The notes under the pieces were generated by a model. The model made no database searches. It saw nothing but the letters and a program-made list of their open reading frames with translations, and was not told the DNA's origin. A program made the position numbers and the translations under genes. DNA of 15,158 nt from Haplosporangium gracile (lineage: Eukaryota > Mortierellomycota > Mortierellomycetes > Mortierellales > Mortierellaceae), in contig JAAAUF010000888.1 in NCBI GenBank assembly GCA_015499985.1, positions 1 to 15,158 of the forward strand, in the 5' to 3' direction. Shown here in pieces: positions 1 through 8,908 of this stretch (position 1 is its first letter; the number at the start of each line of letters is the position of its first letter).

Positions 1-339
1 AGAGGACAGGTACAGCGAGAAATTGTGTTTAAAGAAAGATTAGATTGAATGGAGAGCTACACTACACGTTTGTGTTTTGCTTCTTTTCTCTCATCCCTTT
101 CACTTCCCTCCTACCTCCGCCTCACTTCTCTCTCACACAACAAAATACTTGCAACTTTTCACTTTGTCCTCCCTTCAAGACAAGACCTGTTAACGTAGAC
201 CCTTTTACATTGACGACGTAAGTATCCAAGGGCGGAGGGGGTAGATGAGAAAAGGAAGAAAAAACGACCACGCGTCAGAGGAGGAAAAAAAGAAAATGCC
301 AGACAATCAAACCGTCAAAGATAAGCAAGAGCGACAGAT

Positions 340-720
340 GGAGAAGATAAGAAAAGTACCATCGTCTTCACCTCCAAGTAACACTTCTTTCGTGAGGAGG
401 AAAAAGAAACAATCACGCTGTGGCACTGTCGAGAAGAGACGAGAAATGTGAATGAAGAAATGGGAATGATAAGGAGGGTACCATCTTCAAGGTTTATGAA
501 TCACTCACTGTCGCGGGTAATAAAAAAAATGCATGCCTGTGGTGTCAGATGGAGGAAAAAAGGACAGTGCAATCTCCAAGATCCGTTAAGTTCAAGAACG
601 CCATCTTCAAGTCACTTTCAGTCCAATTCCATACAAAAAAGAAAGTATGAGGGATCAATAAGAAGAAGGCGTGGGCTATATGCATGCACACAAGAAAAGG
701 CGGTGGCAGTCAGTGCTACG
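340..720. repeat. Degenerate ~121-bp tandem repeat, about three copies
   Basis: Similar blocks begin with ACCATC-GTCTTCA at 358, ACCATCTTCAAG at 480 and GCCATCTTCAAG at 600, giving spacings of 122 and 120 bp. The first two copies also share an upstream GATAAG-A-GGTACC context and a downstream G-GGAGGAAAAA stretch, with indels between. Similarity is low outside these cores, so this may be an old decayed repeat or partly a coincidence of A/G-rich DNA. It was judged by eye only. Confidence 0.25.
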
Positions 721-985
721 AATTTGAGTAGAACTAGATAGAAAGTTACACCAGCAGCTTTATAGACTGGTTATGATCTCTAGTTCCTGTTCTTGTCTCA
801 CAGTGGATACACCTGTATTAACAAATATAGGCATTTGGATCACGGCTTGTTCGCGATGTGCACTATGCAAGTCTTCTCACGGGGAACCCACAGACCGACG
901 GTTAGCTCTTTTCAGGGTTCAAATGAAATAAACATTTTTTTTCTCTTCATACTTTTCTGTGCCATTGAAAATCTGTCATGCATGC
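529..985. promoter_or_regulatory. Cluster of three ATGCATGC octamers
   Basis: The octamer ATGCATGC occurs at 529-536, 680-687 and 978-985. The second and third sites extend to the perfect palindrome TGCATGCA. Two more sites occur in non-coding DNA at 4095-4105 and 11151-11158. The motif has the form of a symmetric protein-binding site. Which factor would bind it, if any, is unknown; no adjacent gene in this stretch identifies a target. Confidence 0.35.
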
Positions 986-1384
986 ACAAGGTTGATATCA
1001 CAACATCGAAGTCACTCTCGCAGCCAGGAATGGGTTTGATGGCGAGGTGGGTAGTGAACATTGATTGGATGCGAACTATCTACTCCTTCATGGTCACCTT
1101 TCTGAGTGCAATCGCTTTTCGGCATAGAGTTCCGTCAACAATTGGGCGAAGTAATACGCGGGGTTTGAATTACTCTTTTATTTCTTTCACTGAAACCTAA
1201 GTAACACGGCTTCCATACTTTGAAACTCACAGCAACAACAACAAAAATGTAACCACGGTAGATCAAGCTGTACCGACAAACTGCATAATCGAAAACACAT
1301 CTTAACCATTGAAAAGGGAAAAAAAATTATAAATAAACTAACAATAAAGAGTATCCAGCCAAGTACGCACATCCGCCTCCCATG

Positions 1385-1755
1385 TCAAGTTGCTCTCGAC
1401 ACCCCCAGTCCATGCTCGGTCCGAATCTCACCCTACAATCATCTTCAGCTGGATCAATTCACATGCATCCGTTCCAGCTCGGAGACTCCAGTCCTGTAAG
1501 GGGTCGACCGACCATACATCCAGGACCCTTGACTCCTTCATCCCCGCCATTAGCTCTAAATCGCTCCGTTTTTCAGTGAAAACTACAATGAGTGATATTG
1601 AGACCTCCCGGTAGGTCATTTTCGGTAATGCCAGAAACAAACGAGCCCACAGTGAGTTCCTCAAGTCCCGTCATCCTCCCCAACTGCTTGTAGATCCACC
1701 TCTGAACTTCATACCGGCTCTCTTCATCCGCAACCGGTTGCAATGAGCTGTATAC
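1385..1755 (-). pseudogene. Decayed C-terminal relic of an F-box/LRR paralog
   Basis: Minus-strand translation matches the C-terminal third of the two intact F-box/LRR paralogs downstream, but only by switching frames. One frame (around 1750-1640) gives a YEVQRWIYKQL...MTGLEEL segment, like YDVQRWVYTQL...LTGLQDL at 1939-3783. A second frame (around 1580-1500) gives SDLELMAGMK...VLDV, like SGLELLAGLK...LDV. A third frame (around 1490-1455) gives TGVSELERMHVN followed by a stop, where the paralogs have IGVAELEWMHVNW. That is two frameshifts plus a nonsense codon (1454-1456). The F-box, the LRR part and the extreme C-terminus are absent. It lies about 185 bp beyond the stop of the next copy, in the same orientation, as expected for the dead end member of a tandem array. 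Confidence 0.85.
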
Positions 1756-1938
1756 TCAAGGTTTATTTGAGACTCGAAAAAAGCATTCAAGACGAACAAG
1801 AGGAAGAACACAAAAAGGGTCGTTTGCCTATTGATGAACGAGAAAGTCAACGACCTAATGGTACCTGAAATTTACAAAAAAGTCAATCCACTTTTCAAAT
1901 GTTTCTATTTGATCAACAAGCGAATATTTTTAAAGTTG

Positions 1939-3783
1939 TCAATAGAAAGACGATCCAATGCCATGAGGATGAGCAGTCATCCACTTCTCCGCCGCAGTCT
2001 TCTCCGCCAACCCAGCCTTAGCATCACCAGCCCACTCCCTCGCCGATATCAAACCCTTGATCTCCTTCAACTTGGGCCAATTGACATGCATCCAGTCTAG
2101 TTCCGCAACACCGATCCTATGAGCAGTCGACTTGACATCCAAGAATCTCAACTCTTTAAGCCCTACCAACAGTTCCAGTCCACTCTCCAACGAAAATTCT
2201 AAAGACCGGTAAATAAACGTCGGAACTACATACCGTAATGCCTCTTCCAAGGCAATCGGATCAAAACACAAGTGGGCAAGACCTCTCGCCGACAACACCC
2301 TGGGATCCAACTCCTTGACACCCAAAATCAAATCCTGAAGACCCGTCAGTCTGCCCAGTTGAGTATAAACCCACCGCTGAACATCGTACCGAAAATGCTC
2401 ATCCCCTTCCCCTTCAGGCAATGCTATATATCGAGAGATCGGTTCTCCATTCCGTCGGCAAGCAACGTCAGGTCGAGGAATATCGTCGATCCAGATCTGC
2501 AAGAATTCCATTGATGGGCCCAAGGCCCAAGACCGATCCCTTTCATAGGTATGTAAGCAAAACGCCGAATACGCCCACATGGTCGACTCCATAGTGATCT
2601 CTCGAAGTTCCCCATCCGCCAACCCCTCAATCCGCCGAAGATGCGAAGCAGAACAGAGTAGATCCAAAAATTGCCCCCCATGAACCTCACCCCAGCCACC
2701 AACCTTGAGTACCTCCAGCCTCGTAATGGCACTCTCCATCAGAACCGTAAACGCCTTTATTCCAAAGTCGTCCATGTCCGGCAGGGACATCTCCTTCCAG
2801 TGGGACTTGGCGGACGACAGTAGGAAAGCAAGATCATCGTCTCCTCCTCTATAGGGTCCCTCCAACTCCAGGCTAGAAAGTTGTGGACAACTCATGCGAA
2901 GGGCAGCACTCAGCGACGCCATAGGGATCTTGTCAATATTGTCGAGTTGCAGTCGCTCCAGATTAGGACATCGGCTGAGGAAAGCAAGTCGGTGGGCGCC
3001 GATATGACAATTGCCACCTGAGATAATTAGATTCTTCATGGCCTTAAAGGAGCCTAATATAGGTATCGCTGGTACCGATGCAAACAGCGTCATGTGGGTA
3101 TTGGCTAAATCATTATATAGAGTTGGGTTATCCGGGACTGTTGTGAGTGGAGTGGGGTGGTTGCGAAATCGAAGTTCTAGTCGTTCCAAAGATGTTGAAG
3201 GGCAGCACGCAATAAAGAATTGGAAGGCGTCGGTCCCGTCGCTGTGCCGAAAGCAAGACTCATCGGCTGACACAAACTTTAGGTTCTGGTTCGCTATCAA
3301 GAGGTCGCTCAACAATCGAGCGTTTCCAAACTCTTTAATCTGCCGCTGTTGCGTCCTTGGCGTGCTAAGCGTCGTTGTGTCAGATGGCTCTGGCTGCGCC
3401 TGTGTCTCCGCCTCTGCCTCTGCCAGATCCTGCTCTGGTAGCCGCTCTAACTGCGGGAGAGCTTCTCCTCTCTCCCATTCAAAACTCGCAACCAACGATC
3501 GAAGACCTCCTCCTTCTGTGCCTAAGGCCAGTACTTTTGCGGCCCAAGGGTTGTTGACAAATTCGATCTCTCGGATAAAGTGGGCATGTTTAGCAAGAAT
3601 TCCTAGCCTCTCCTCGTCACAAAACCAAGTGTCGGCCTTTACGACTCGCCAGAGGGAAGGAGAGAAGAAGATAGACCAGTGGTGGCAGACGCGCGCGCAT
3701 TGCGCAAGGTCATGCCGGTTCAGGTGAATAGTGATGAGAGTGACGATCTCTGCGGGGAGGGATGAGAATGTAGCGCGCGACAT
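1939..3783 (-). CDS. F-box/LRR protein, intact paralog A (614 aa)
   Basis: A single-exon gene. The F-box lies at about residues 9-48 (LPAEIVTLITIHLNRHDLAQC...LW), where the start ATG at 3783-3781 places it directly after a short leader, as in the two sister genes. A low-complexity Ala/Glu/Gln and Thr/Pro insert follows at about 150-190, then leucine-rich strands (RLELRF; LIISGGN; CPNLERLQLDNID; CPQLSSLELEG). The C-terminal block is strongly conserved in the family (LEFSLESGLELL, TAHRIGVAEL, MHVNWP, REWAGDA). F-box proteins normally bind Skp1 and serve as substrate receptors of SCF ubiquitin ligases; the leucine-rich part would choose the target, which is unknown. The frame stays open for 78 more codons upstream (ATG at 4017), but those encode a Phe/Pro/Leu-rich string from a pyrimidine tract, so I prefer the internal start. 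A 238-codon antisense frame at 3011-3727 is a shadow. Confidence 0.92.
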   Translation of the reverse strand: MSRATFSSLPAEIVTLITIHLNRHDLAQCARVCHHWSIFFSPSLWRVVKADTWFCDEERLGILAKHAHFIREIEFVNNPWAAKVLALGTEGGGLRSLVASFEWERGEALPQLERLPEQDLAEAEAETQAQPEPSDTTTLSTPRTQQRQIKEFGNARLLSDLLIANQNLKFVSADESCFRHSDGTDAFQFFIACCPSTSLERLELRFRNHPTPLTTVPDNPTLYNDLANTHMTLFASVPAIPILGSFKAMKNLIISGGNCHIGAHRLAFLSRCPNLERLQLDNIDKIPMASLSAALRMSCPQLSSLELEGPYRGGDDDLAFLLSSAKSHWKEMSLPDMDDFGIKAFTVLMESAITRLEVLKVGGWGEVHGGQFLDLLCSASHLRRIEGLADGELREITMESTMWAYSAFCLHTYERDRSWALGPSMEFLQIWIDDIPRPDVACRRNGEPISRYIALPEGEGDEHFRYDVQRWVYTQLGRLTGLQDLILGVKELDPRVLSARGLAHLCFDPIALEEALRYVVPTFIYRSLEFSLESGLELLVGLKELRFLDVKSTAHRIGVAELDWMHVNWPKLKEIKGLISAREWAGDAKAGLAEKTAAEKWMTAHPHGIGSSFY

Positions 3784-4261
3784 GCTTGGCGAGAGACAGT
3801 GATGTCGATGTCGGGAGGGAGTTGAGGTAAAAGGGTATGGATGACAAAAAAGAAATAAAGCTGTGAAAGGGAGAAAGAGGAAGAAAGGGCGTGGATGATA
3901 AAAAGAAGGAAAAAAAGGTTGAAGAGAGTAAAAAGAGATAAAAGCGACAGGAAAAAGTCGAAAAGTGTCAAAAATAGGAGGGAGTGGAGGGAAAAAAAGG
4001 GAGATAAACGACAGCAAATAAGAACACGCCGCCTCAGTGAATAGAAAGAGTGATGAAGGGTGCTGGTGCAGGCCTCAACGGAGTTTAAGATGACGCATGC
4101 ATGCACTGCTTATATTTCAGCGGTAGATTATGGTCTTCTCTCTCGCAAAGTGCAATGCGGATCAAATTATAAATGCTTTGCTGGCGGATCAGCTCCAAAC
4201 CTTCTTTCACTCATGTTTGTTGCGTTCAAGTACTTTACTTCATTATTTGGTTCAAAAACTC
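3784..4261 (-). promoter_or_regulatory. Intergenic promoter/leader region of F-box paralog A
   Basis: This 478-bp gap lies between the stop of paralog B and the start of paralog A. On the minus strand the ~230 bp before the ATG are strongly pyrimidine-rich (runs of T, CTTT, CCTT), like many fungal leaders. Further up, a TATA-like AATATAAG (about 4110-4117, minus strand) is followed within about 5-6 bases by an extended TGCATGCATGC (4095-4105). No RNA gene or other coding sequence is visible. The promoter role is inferred from position and composition. Confidence 0.45.
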
Positions 4262-6070
4262 TTACTTTGTTCCTGAATAATATGATCCAATCCCGTCCGG
4301 GTGAGCAGCAATCCACGCATCTACCGCAGTCTTGACCGCCCACCCTGCCCCAGCATCACCAGCCCATTCCCTCTTCGACTCCAAACCCCTGATCGTCTTC
4401 AACCTAGGCCAATTGACATGCATCCACTCCAGCTCTGCCACTCCAATCCTGTGAGCTGTCAGTCTTACATCCAGCATCTTCAGCTTCTTCAGCCCAGCCA
4501 ATAGCTCGAGACCACTCTCCAACGAAAACTCCAAGGTGTGATAATTAAACATTGGAAACACATGCTTCAACGCCTCCTCCAAAGCAACTGAATGGAGCCC
4601 TAATCCGTCAAGATCCCTCCTTGACAAAACACTGGGATCCAGATCCACAGTACCTAAGACGAGCTCCTGGAGACCCGTCATCCTCCTCAACTGAGAGTAA
4701 ATCCACTTTTGGACATCGTACTGAGCAGTATTGTCGAAACCGACTGGCATACCTGAAGAAGAAGTGATAGCACGTCCATTCCGATAGCAGACAATATCCG
4801 GTCGAGGAATGTTGATAATCTGCATCTGCAGAAATTCCATCGACGGACCCAGTGTCCAGGTCCGATACAGCTTGTCGTCGCCGTCGCGCTCATATCCGCG
4901 GAAAGCCCTGTACCCCCACACAGTAAAGTTCCTTGTCTGACCTGAGAACTTTCCATCTGTCGGTCCTTCAAGTCGCCTCAGATTCCGAGCAGAACAGAGA
5001 ATCTCCAAGAACTCTTCCTCTTCAGTACGACCCCAATCACCAATCTTGAGCACCTCCAACATTGTTGGAATGCTCCTCATCAGAGCTACAAACGACCTGG
5101 GTCCGAAATTCCCAAAGTTCGGCGGCAACGAGATCTCCTTCCATCCAGACTGATTGCCTGCCAACAAGATGGCAATGTCCCGGTCCTGTCCTACGGGCGA
5201 GCCTCTCCAGTCCAGGTGAGTTAACTTGGGACAGCAGAGTCCCAAGGCGACCGCCAGGGAGCTGACCGCAATGACATCAATGTCCTCGAGTCGCACTCGT
5301 TCCAGATTGCCGCACCGAAGAAAGAACCCCAATCGGTTGTAGTCGATATGTCGATTTCCACCAGAGATAATCAATTCCTTCAAGGCATCAAACGAACCAA
5401 AAAGAAACCCAAGTTCTCTTCTATCCGTCAAAGCAGCGATAACATTGGCTATGACGAGCGAAGTGGGCCCAGTTGGCTCTTCCTCTGATTGAGCACGTCG
5501 ATTAGGGTTACGGCCGAACCGGAGCTCCAGTCGTTCCAGTCGAGCAACCGGACAAACAGCCATAATCATGTTGAAGGCATCGCCCCCATTCTTATTCCGG
5601 AAGCAAGACTCGTCCATCGTCAACGACCTCAGATTCCAGTTCCTCGTCAAAATGAGTTCCAGTGACCGAGTGTTGCCAAAGTTCCCAGCTTGATCACTCA
5701 AATAGTCCTCTGTCGTCCACGGCTGTGGGACGTCCAACGCTGCTAGGAAGGAAACGGCTTCTCTCTGGAAACTGGCGCTCAGGGACCGAAGTTGCCCCTC
5801 GCCTTGTTGGCTAAGTGCCAGGAATTGTGTTGCCTGAGAGTCGGAAAGCTGGAGGTTTCGGATACGGTGCCTGTTACGGATGAGGTAGCCCATCCCATTG
5901 TTTTTGCAGAGCCTGTCGTCGACATGTACATCTTGCCAGAACAGAGGGGTGAAGAAGGCAAACCACTTGTGGGAAAGGCGGAGACACTGTGCGAGGTCAT
6001 GTTGATTCAGATGAGAGGCGATGAGTGTGATGACTTCTGGAGGGAAGGAAGCGAATGAGTCTGTTGACAT
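4262..6070 (-). CDS. F-box/LRR protein, intact paralog B (602 aa)
   Basis: A single-exon sister of paralog A. The F-box is at about residues 9-48 (FPPEVITLIASHLNQHDLAQC...FW). Leucine-rich strands follow (RLELRF; LKELIISGGNRHI; CGNLERVRLEDID; CPKLTHLD; TMLEVLKIGDWG; NLRRLEGP; MTGLQELVLG). The family C-terminal block is also present (LEFSLESGLELL, TAHRIGVAELEW, MHVNWP, KREWAGDA), ending GIGSYYSGTK. Compared with paralog A it lacks the Glu/Gln-rich insert near residue 150 and has a few extra C-terminal residues. The expected role is an SCF ubiquitin-ligase receptor with unknown target. The start at 6070-6068 is chosen because it places the F-box as in the sisters. The frame extends 55 codons further (ATG 6235) through a hydrophobic stretch encoded by the pyrimidine-rich leader. 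The bases just before the ATG read TTTCTTTTCCAG, which also resembles a 3' splice site, so a leader intron is possible. Confidence 0.92.
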   Translation of the reverse strand: MSTDSFASFPPEVITLIASHLNQHDLAQCLRLSHKWFAFFTPLFWQDVHVDDRLCKNNGMGYLIRNRHRIRNLQLSDSQATQFLALSQQGEGQLRSLSASFQREAVSFLAALDVPQPWTTEDYLSDQAGNFGNTRSLELILTRNWNLRSLTMDESCFRNKNGGDAFNMIMAVCPVARLERLELRFGRNPNRRAQSEEEPTGPTSLVIANVIAALTDRRELGFLFGSFDALKELIISGGNRHIDYNRLGFFLRCGNLERVRLEDIDVIAVSSLAVALGLCCPKLTHLDWRGSPVGQDRDIAILLAGNQSGWKEISLPPNFGNFGPRSFVALMRSIPTMLEVLKIGDWGRTEEEEFLEILCSARNLRRLEGPTDGKFSGQTRNFTVWGYRAFRGYERDGDDKLYRTWTLGPSMEFLQMQIINIPRPDIVCYRNGRAITSSSGMPVGFDNTAQYDVQKWIYSQLRRMTGLQELVLGTVDLDPSVLSRRDLDGLGLHSVALEEALKHVFPMFNYHTLEFSLESGLELLAGLKKLKMLDVRLTAHRIGVAELEWMHVNWPRLKTIRGLESKREWAGDAGAGWAVKTAVDAWIAAHPDGIGSYYSGTK

Positions 6071-6304
6071 GTCTGGAAAAGAAAGGACAAGGGGAAGGGT
6101 TGAGAAAACAAAAAGAAGTAGGACGACAAAAAGGGGTGAAATCACAAACAACAACGCGGGAGAGACTGTTTCTGTAAAATGACAGCCACCATTAGATTTG
6201 ATTTTGCAGCGCAGCAGCCCTTGGACTAAGCTCAAAGAGATAGTTACAAGCCCTATAGAGAAAGGAATGTTATCATGCCAATGCTATGTAGAAATAAACG
6301 CTCT

Positions 6305-7986
6305 TTACTTTTTTCTTGAATAAAAAGAAAAACCAATGTCAATAGAATGAGCAGCCATCCACCCGTCGACAGCAGCTTTGACTGCCATACCACCTTCATC
6401 ATCGCCAGCCCATTCTCTCTTCGACGCAAGACCCTTGATCTCTTGCAGCTTGGGCCAGTTGGCATACATCCACTCTAGCTCCTCGACGCCGATCCAGTGT
6501 GCTGTCCAACGAACATCCAGCACAACCATCTCCTTCATTTCAGCCAGCAGATCTAGACCACTAGCCAATGAAAACTCGGGGCTGCGGTAGTTAAACTCTC
6601 GCACAAAGTTGTGTCCGGGATCATCAAAAGGTCCAAGTTCTCCTGCTTCGATGACATGCCGGGAATGTAGGGCAGAAGCGGTGTTGGAGACTCCGAGGTT
6701 GAGCTCTTTCAATCCTGTCATGCGACTCAGTTGTATGTAGATGAACCTCTGAACATCATAACGCTTGGTCATGTCCACTGGGAGCCTACCAATCAGTTGA
6801 TTGTCCAATAGCGATCCGTTCCGACGACAGAGGACGTCTGGCCGCGGGACGTTTTCGGTCCTCATCTGAAAATACCCCATCGACTTTCCTAGAGCCCAAG
6901 GATCGCTTGCTTCCATAGCCGTGGTATACGCATTGAGAAACAGTTCCCTGATATAGGTCAGTGCCGATCCGTCCTGCACATCTTCCAGCCAACAAAGTCG
7001 CCCCGCATCCCGCAAAAACGTGTAAAGTGCTGTGCTAACTTTTGCTCCCCAACCATCACACTTGAGGACCTCCAGCGTCGGCGCATGATTCATAAGTTAT
7101 CGTATAGTATAGCCATGGGTTCCATATTCTGCATTCCACAGAGCTGAACTTCCTTCCAGCCCTCGGAGCTCATCATCACCACATGCATAAGAATCGTGTT
7201 GTTCTCCTCACCGTCGCTACGGTAGTCCAGTCTGGTCAATTTGGGGCACGATACGAAAACCCGAGCGTGCAAATTTCTCCAACGAATGTGACCCGCAGTT
7301 TTCGAGTCGAATGCTCTCTTAACTGACACATCGCTTGATGCACCACTTTTCGAACCCGGGCTCTCCAAAGGGCTCCATGTCCTGCTCAGCACAACCTGGG
7401 CAAAAACCATGACGTTTCGAGATTGTTTGTTCGACGTGTAGTCAAAAGCAATCTCAAGTCTATCCAATGCGGCAGTCGGGATGTATTTCAAGACCCCGTT
7501 GATATCCTCTACATCCCATGCATTCATGAACCATTCTCCTCCGACTGTCAAGGACCGCAGCCTCGGATTCTGGCTCAACAACCGGCAAAGCACCTGCGAG
7601 TATCCAAGTAAATCCTCCGCCTCGGTCTGTGCCTCCAACCGAAACCATAACGACTGCTCGCCTCGGATCTGATATCTGAGAGTCTTGAGGGTAGTGCAGG
7701 GCGGGGATGCTCGGATGGCGGAACTCTTGGCGACACTGGCTTGACTGGTCGCCAAGGTGTGAGTGTGATGCGCATTGCGGATGAGACCAACGAGTCCCTC
7801 AGGGCTGTCGAGACAGTCGACGTCTTTGCGTCGGAAAATTTGGATGACTTTCCAGAGGAGAGAGGTGCAGCAGTCGTACCAGGTCTCGTTGATGCGAGTA
7901 CATTGTGCGAGATCTGATTGACCTAGTGAGAGAGCGATGTGAAGGATGATCTCTGGAGGCAGAATGGGACTTGATGAATCTGGCAT
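6305..7986 (-). pseudogene. F-box/LRR paralog C, split by a frameshift
   Basis: The third member of the array. The 5' part (7986-7090, 298 codons) has the F-box at about residues 9-48 (LPPEIILHIALSLGQSDLAQC...LW) and early leucine-rich strands, ending at TGA. The 3' part (7093-6305, 262 codons) continues the family homology with TLEVLKCDGWG and carries the C-terminal block (EFSLASGLDLL, TAHWIGVEELEW, ANWPKL, KREWAGD), ending SFYSRKK. In both sisters these halves are one frame. Here the break sits at TTATGA, where the stop of the first frame overlaps an ATG of the second by a -1 shift, the result of one missing base. The segment between RLEIAF and CPKLTRLD is about 29 residues shorter than in paralog B and lacks the LIISGGN strand. 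I see no GT-AG intron that would bridge the break. Most likely it is a young pseudogene; a sequencing error or two separate products cannot be excluded. Confidence 0.8.
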
Positions 7987-8908
7987 CGAGATGAGAGAAA
8001 GAAAGAGAAGTAAAAAGAGATCAGAAGGAGACAGGGGACTAAAATATGAAGGAGCGTTGAAAGTGGCAAAAGTTACACGCAATCGTTTCTTGGTTCAAAT
8101 ATTAAGTTTCGAGAAAGAATTCTACAGCCAGATCAGATCAAGACTGGAGCTGAAACAAGGTACCCTACAGCGCTGCGGTGGACAGATAGTGTTTGGTGCT
8201 TGGCTCCTCTTCGCTACTCTTTATTTTTATCGTGGTGAAGGCAGTTCAGCGCCCTCTACCTCAAGTCTTTCAAAAATTCCTTGTTATGCTTTCTTTCAAT
8301 TACCAAACAAATCCAAAATTTGTTTTGACTCCTGGGCGAAGTGCGTCTTCTCCTTGTATCAGCCCTGGTTGGGCTGTTGATTGAACGAAAGAAAGAGAGA
8401 GAGAGAGATGGTTGTTCCTCTTACCCGCCCACCGTCCAGCATGCGCACAACACAGATAAAGCTAATAACCGAGACCAGTTGATGCCAGTGAGGAATGTGA
8501 AGAAAAGATGCTCACACGTTTGCAACGCGTCCTGTTTGCTCTCTGTCGTTGTCCAAAAGGCGCTACTTTTTGCCGATTGACCGAAGGTCACGTGCAACAA
8601 TGGACCCTGGCGGGTGTTGTTTGTGCCCTGCCTTTTTGTTTTTCAATTTCCGGTTTGACCAACAGCAAGACAAGGCCAAAAGAAGAGAAAAGGTCCACTG
8701 CCAGTCTGCGCTTTTCCCTTTTCGCTCCCTTTACTTCTTCACTCCTCACTTTATTCTCCTTTCCCTTCTTTCTCTTCTTTGCTTTCCTATTCGTTCACCT
8801 TTTCAACACCCCACCACCCTTCCTTCACTCTCCTCCTTCCTCCCCTCCTTCCTTCTGCAATTCCCTCCCTTCACCTTCCACCACCTAATCAACAACAACA
8901 ACGAGGGA
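7987..8908. promoter_or_regulatory. Divergent intergenic region between F-box paralog C and the membrane-protein gene
   Basis: This 922-bp stretch separates two divergently oriented genes, so it probably holds both promoters. Next to the minus-strand F-box start it is A/G-rich on the plus strand, which is a pyrimidine-rich leader in gene orientation. The last ~200 bp before the plus-strand ATG at 8909 are also strongly pyrimidine-rich (about 8700-8885). A short GA repeat lies at 8395-8408. No coding or RNA gene is supported here. Confidence 0.5.
8395..8408 (+). repeat. Short (GA)7 dinucleotide run
   Basis: Seven perfect GA units directly follow a GAAAGAAA stretch. It is a simple sequence repeat within the divergent intergenic region, with no further function visible. 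Confidence 0.8.

Larger units (their letters stand above)
1..1384. other. Gene-poor intergenic region
   Basis: No convincing gene is visible here. Several short open frames exist on the plus strand (245-451, 448-741, 793-1200), but they are rich in Lys/Arg/Ser from A/G-rich DNA, match nothing I recognise, and show no coding-type third-position bias. The stretch holds a weak ~121-bp degenerate repeat (about 340-720) and three ATGCATGC octamers (529, 680, 978). The pyrimidine-rich stretch at about 75-175 resembles the leaders of fungal genes, but no supported start codon follows it. Confidence 0.6.

Noticed and set aside
245..741. Two adjoining plus-strand open frames of 68 and 97 codons
   Set aside because: Lys/Arg/Ser-rich products from A/G-rich repetitive DNA, no recognisable family, no coding-type third-position bias.
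793..1200. 135-codon plus-strand open frame with a hydrophobic stretch
   Set aside because: No recognised motif, mixed codon use and no upstream pyrimidine-rich leader as at the real genes.
3011..3727. 238-codon plus-strand open frame
   Set aside because: Lies antisense inside F-box paralog A; the complementary strand of a codon-biased gene often stays open.
900..8110. GGTTCAAAT-like sequences as tRNA B boxes (near 914, 4250, 8093)
   Set aside because: No A box at the right distance and no cloverleaf can be folded around them by eye.
8549..8908. Longer N-terminal extension of the membrane protein, in frame from 8549
   Set aside because: The stretch encodes Phe/Ser/Pro strings from the CT-rich leader; the protein-like part begins with MWHHVYPHW at 8909.
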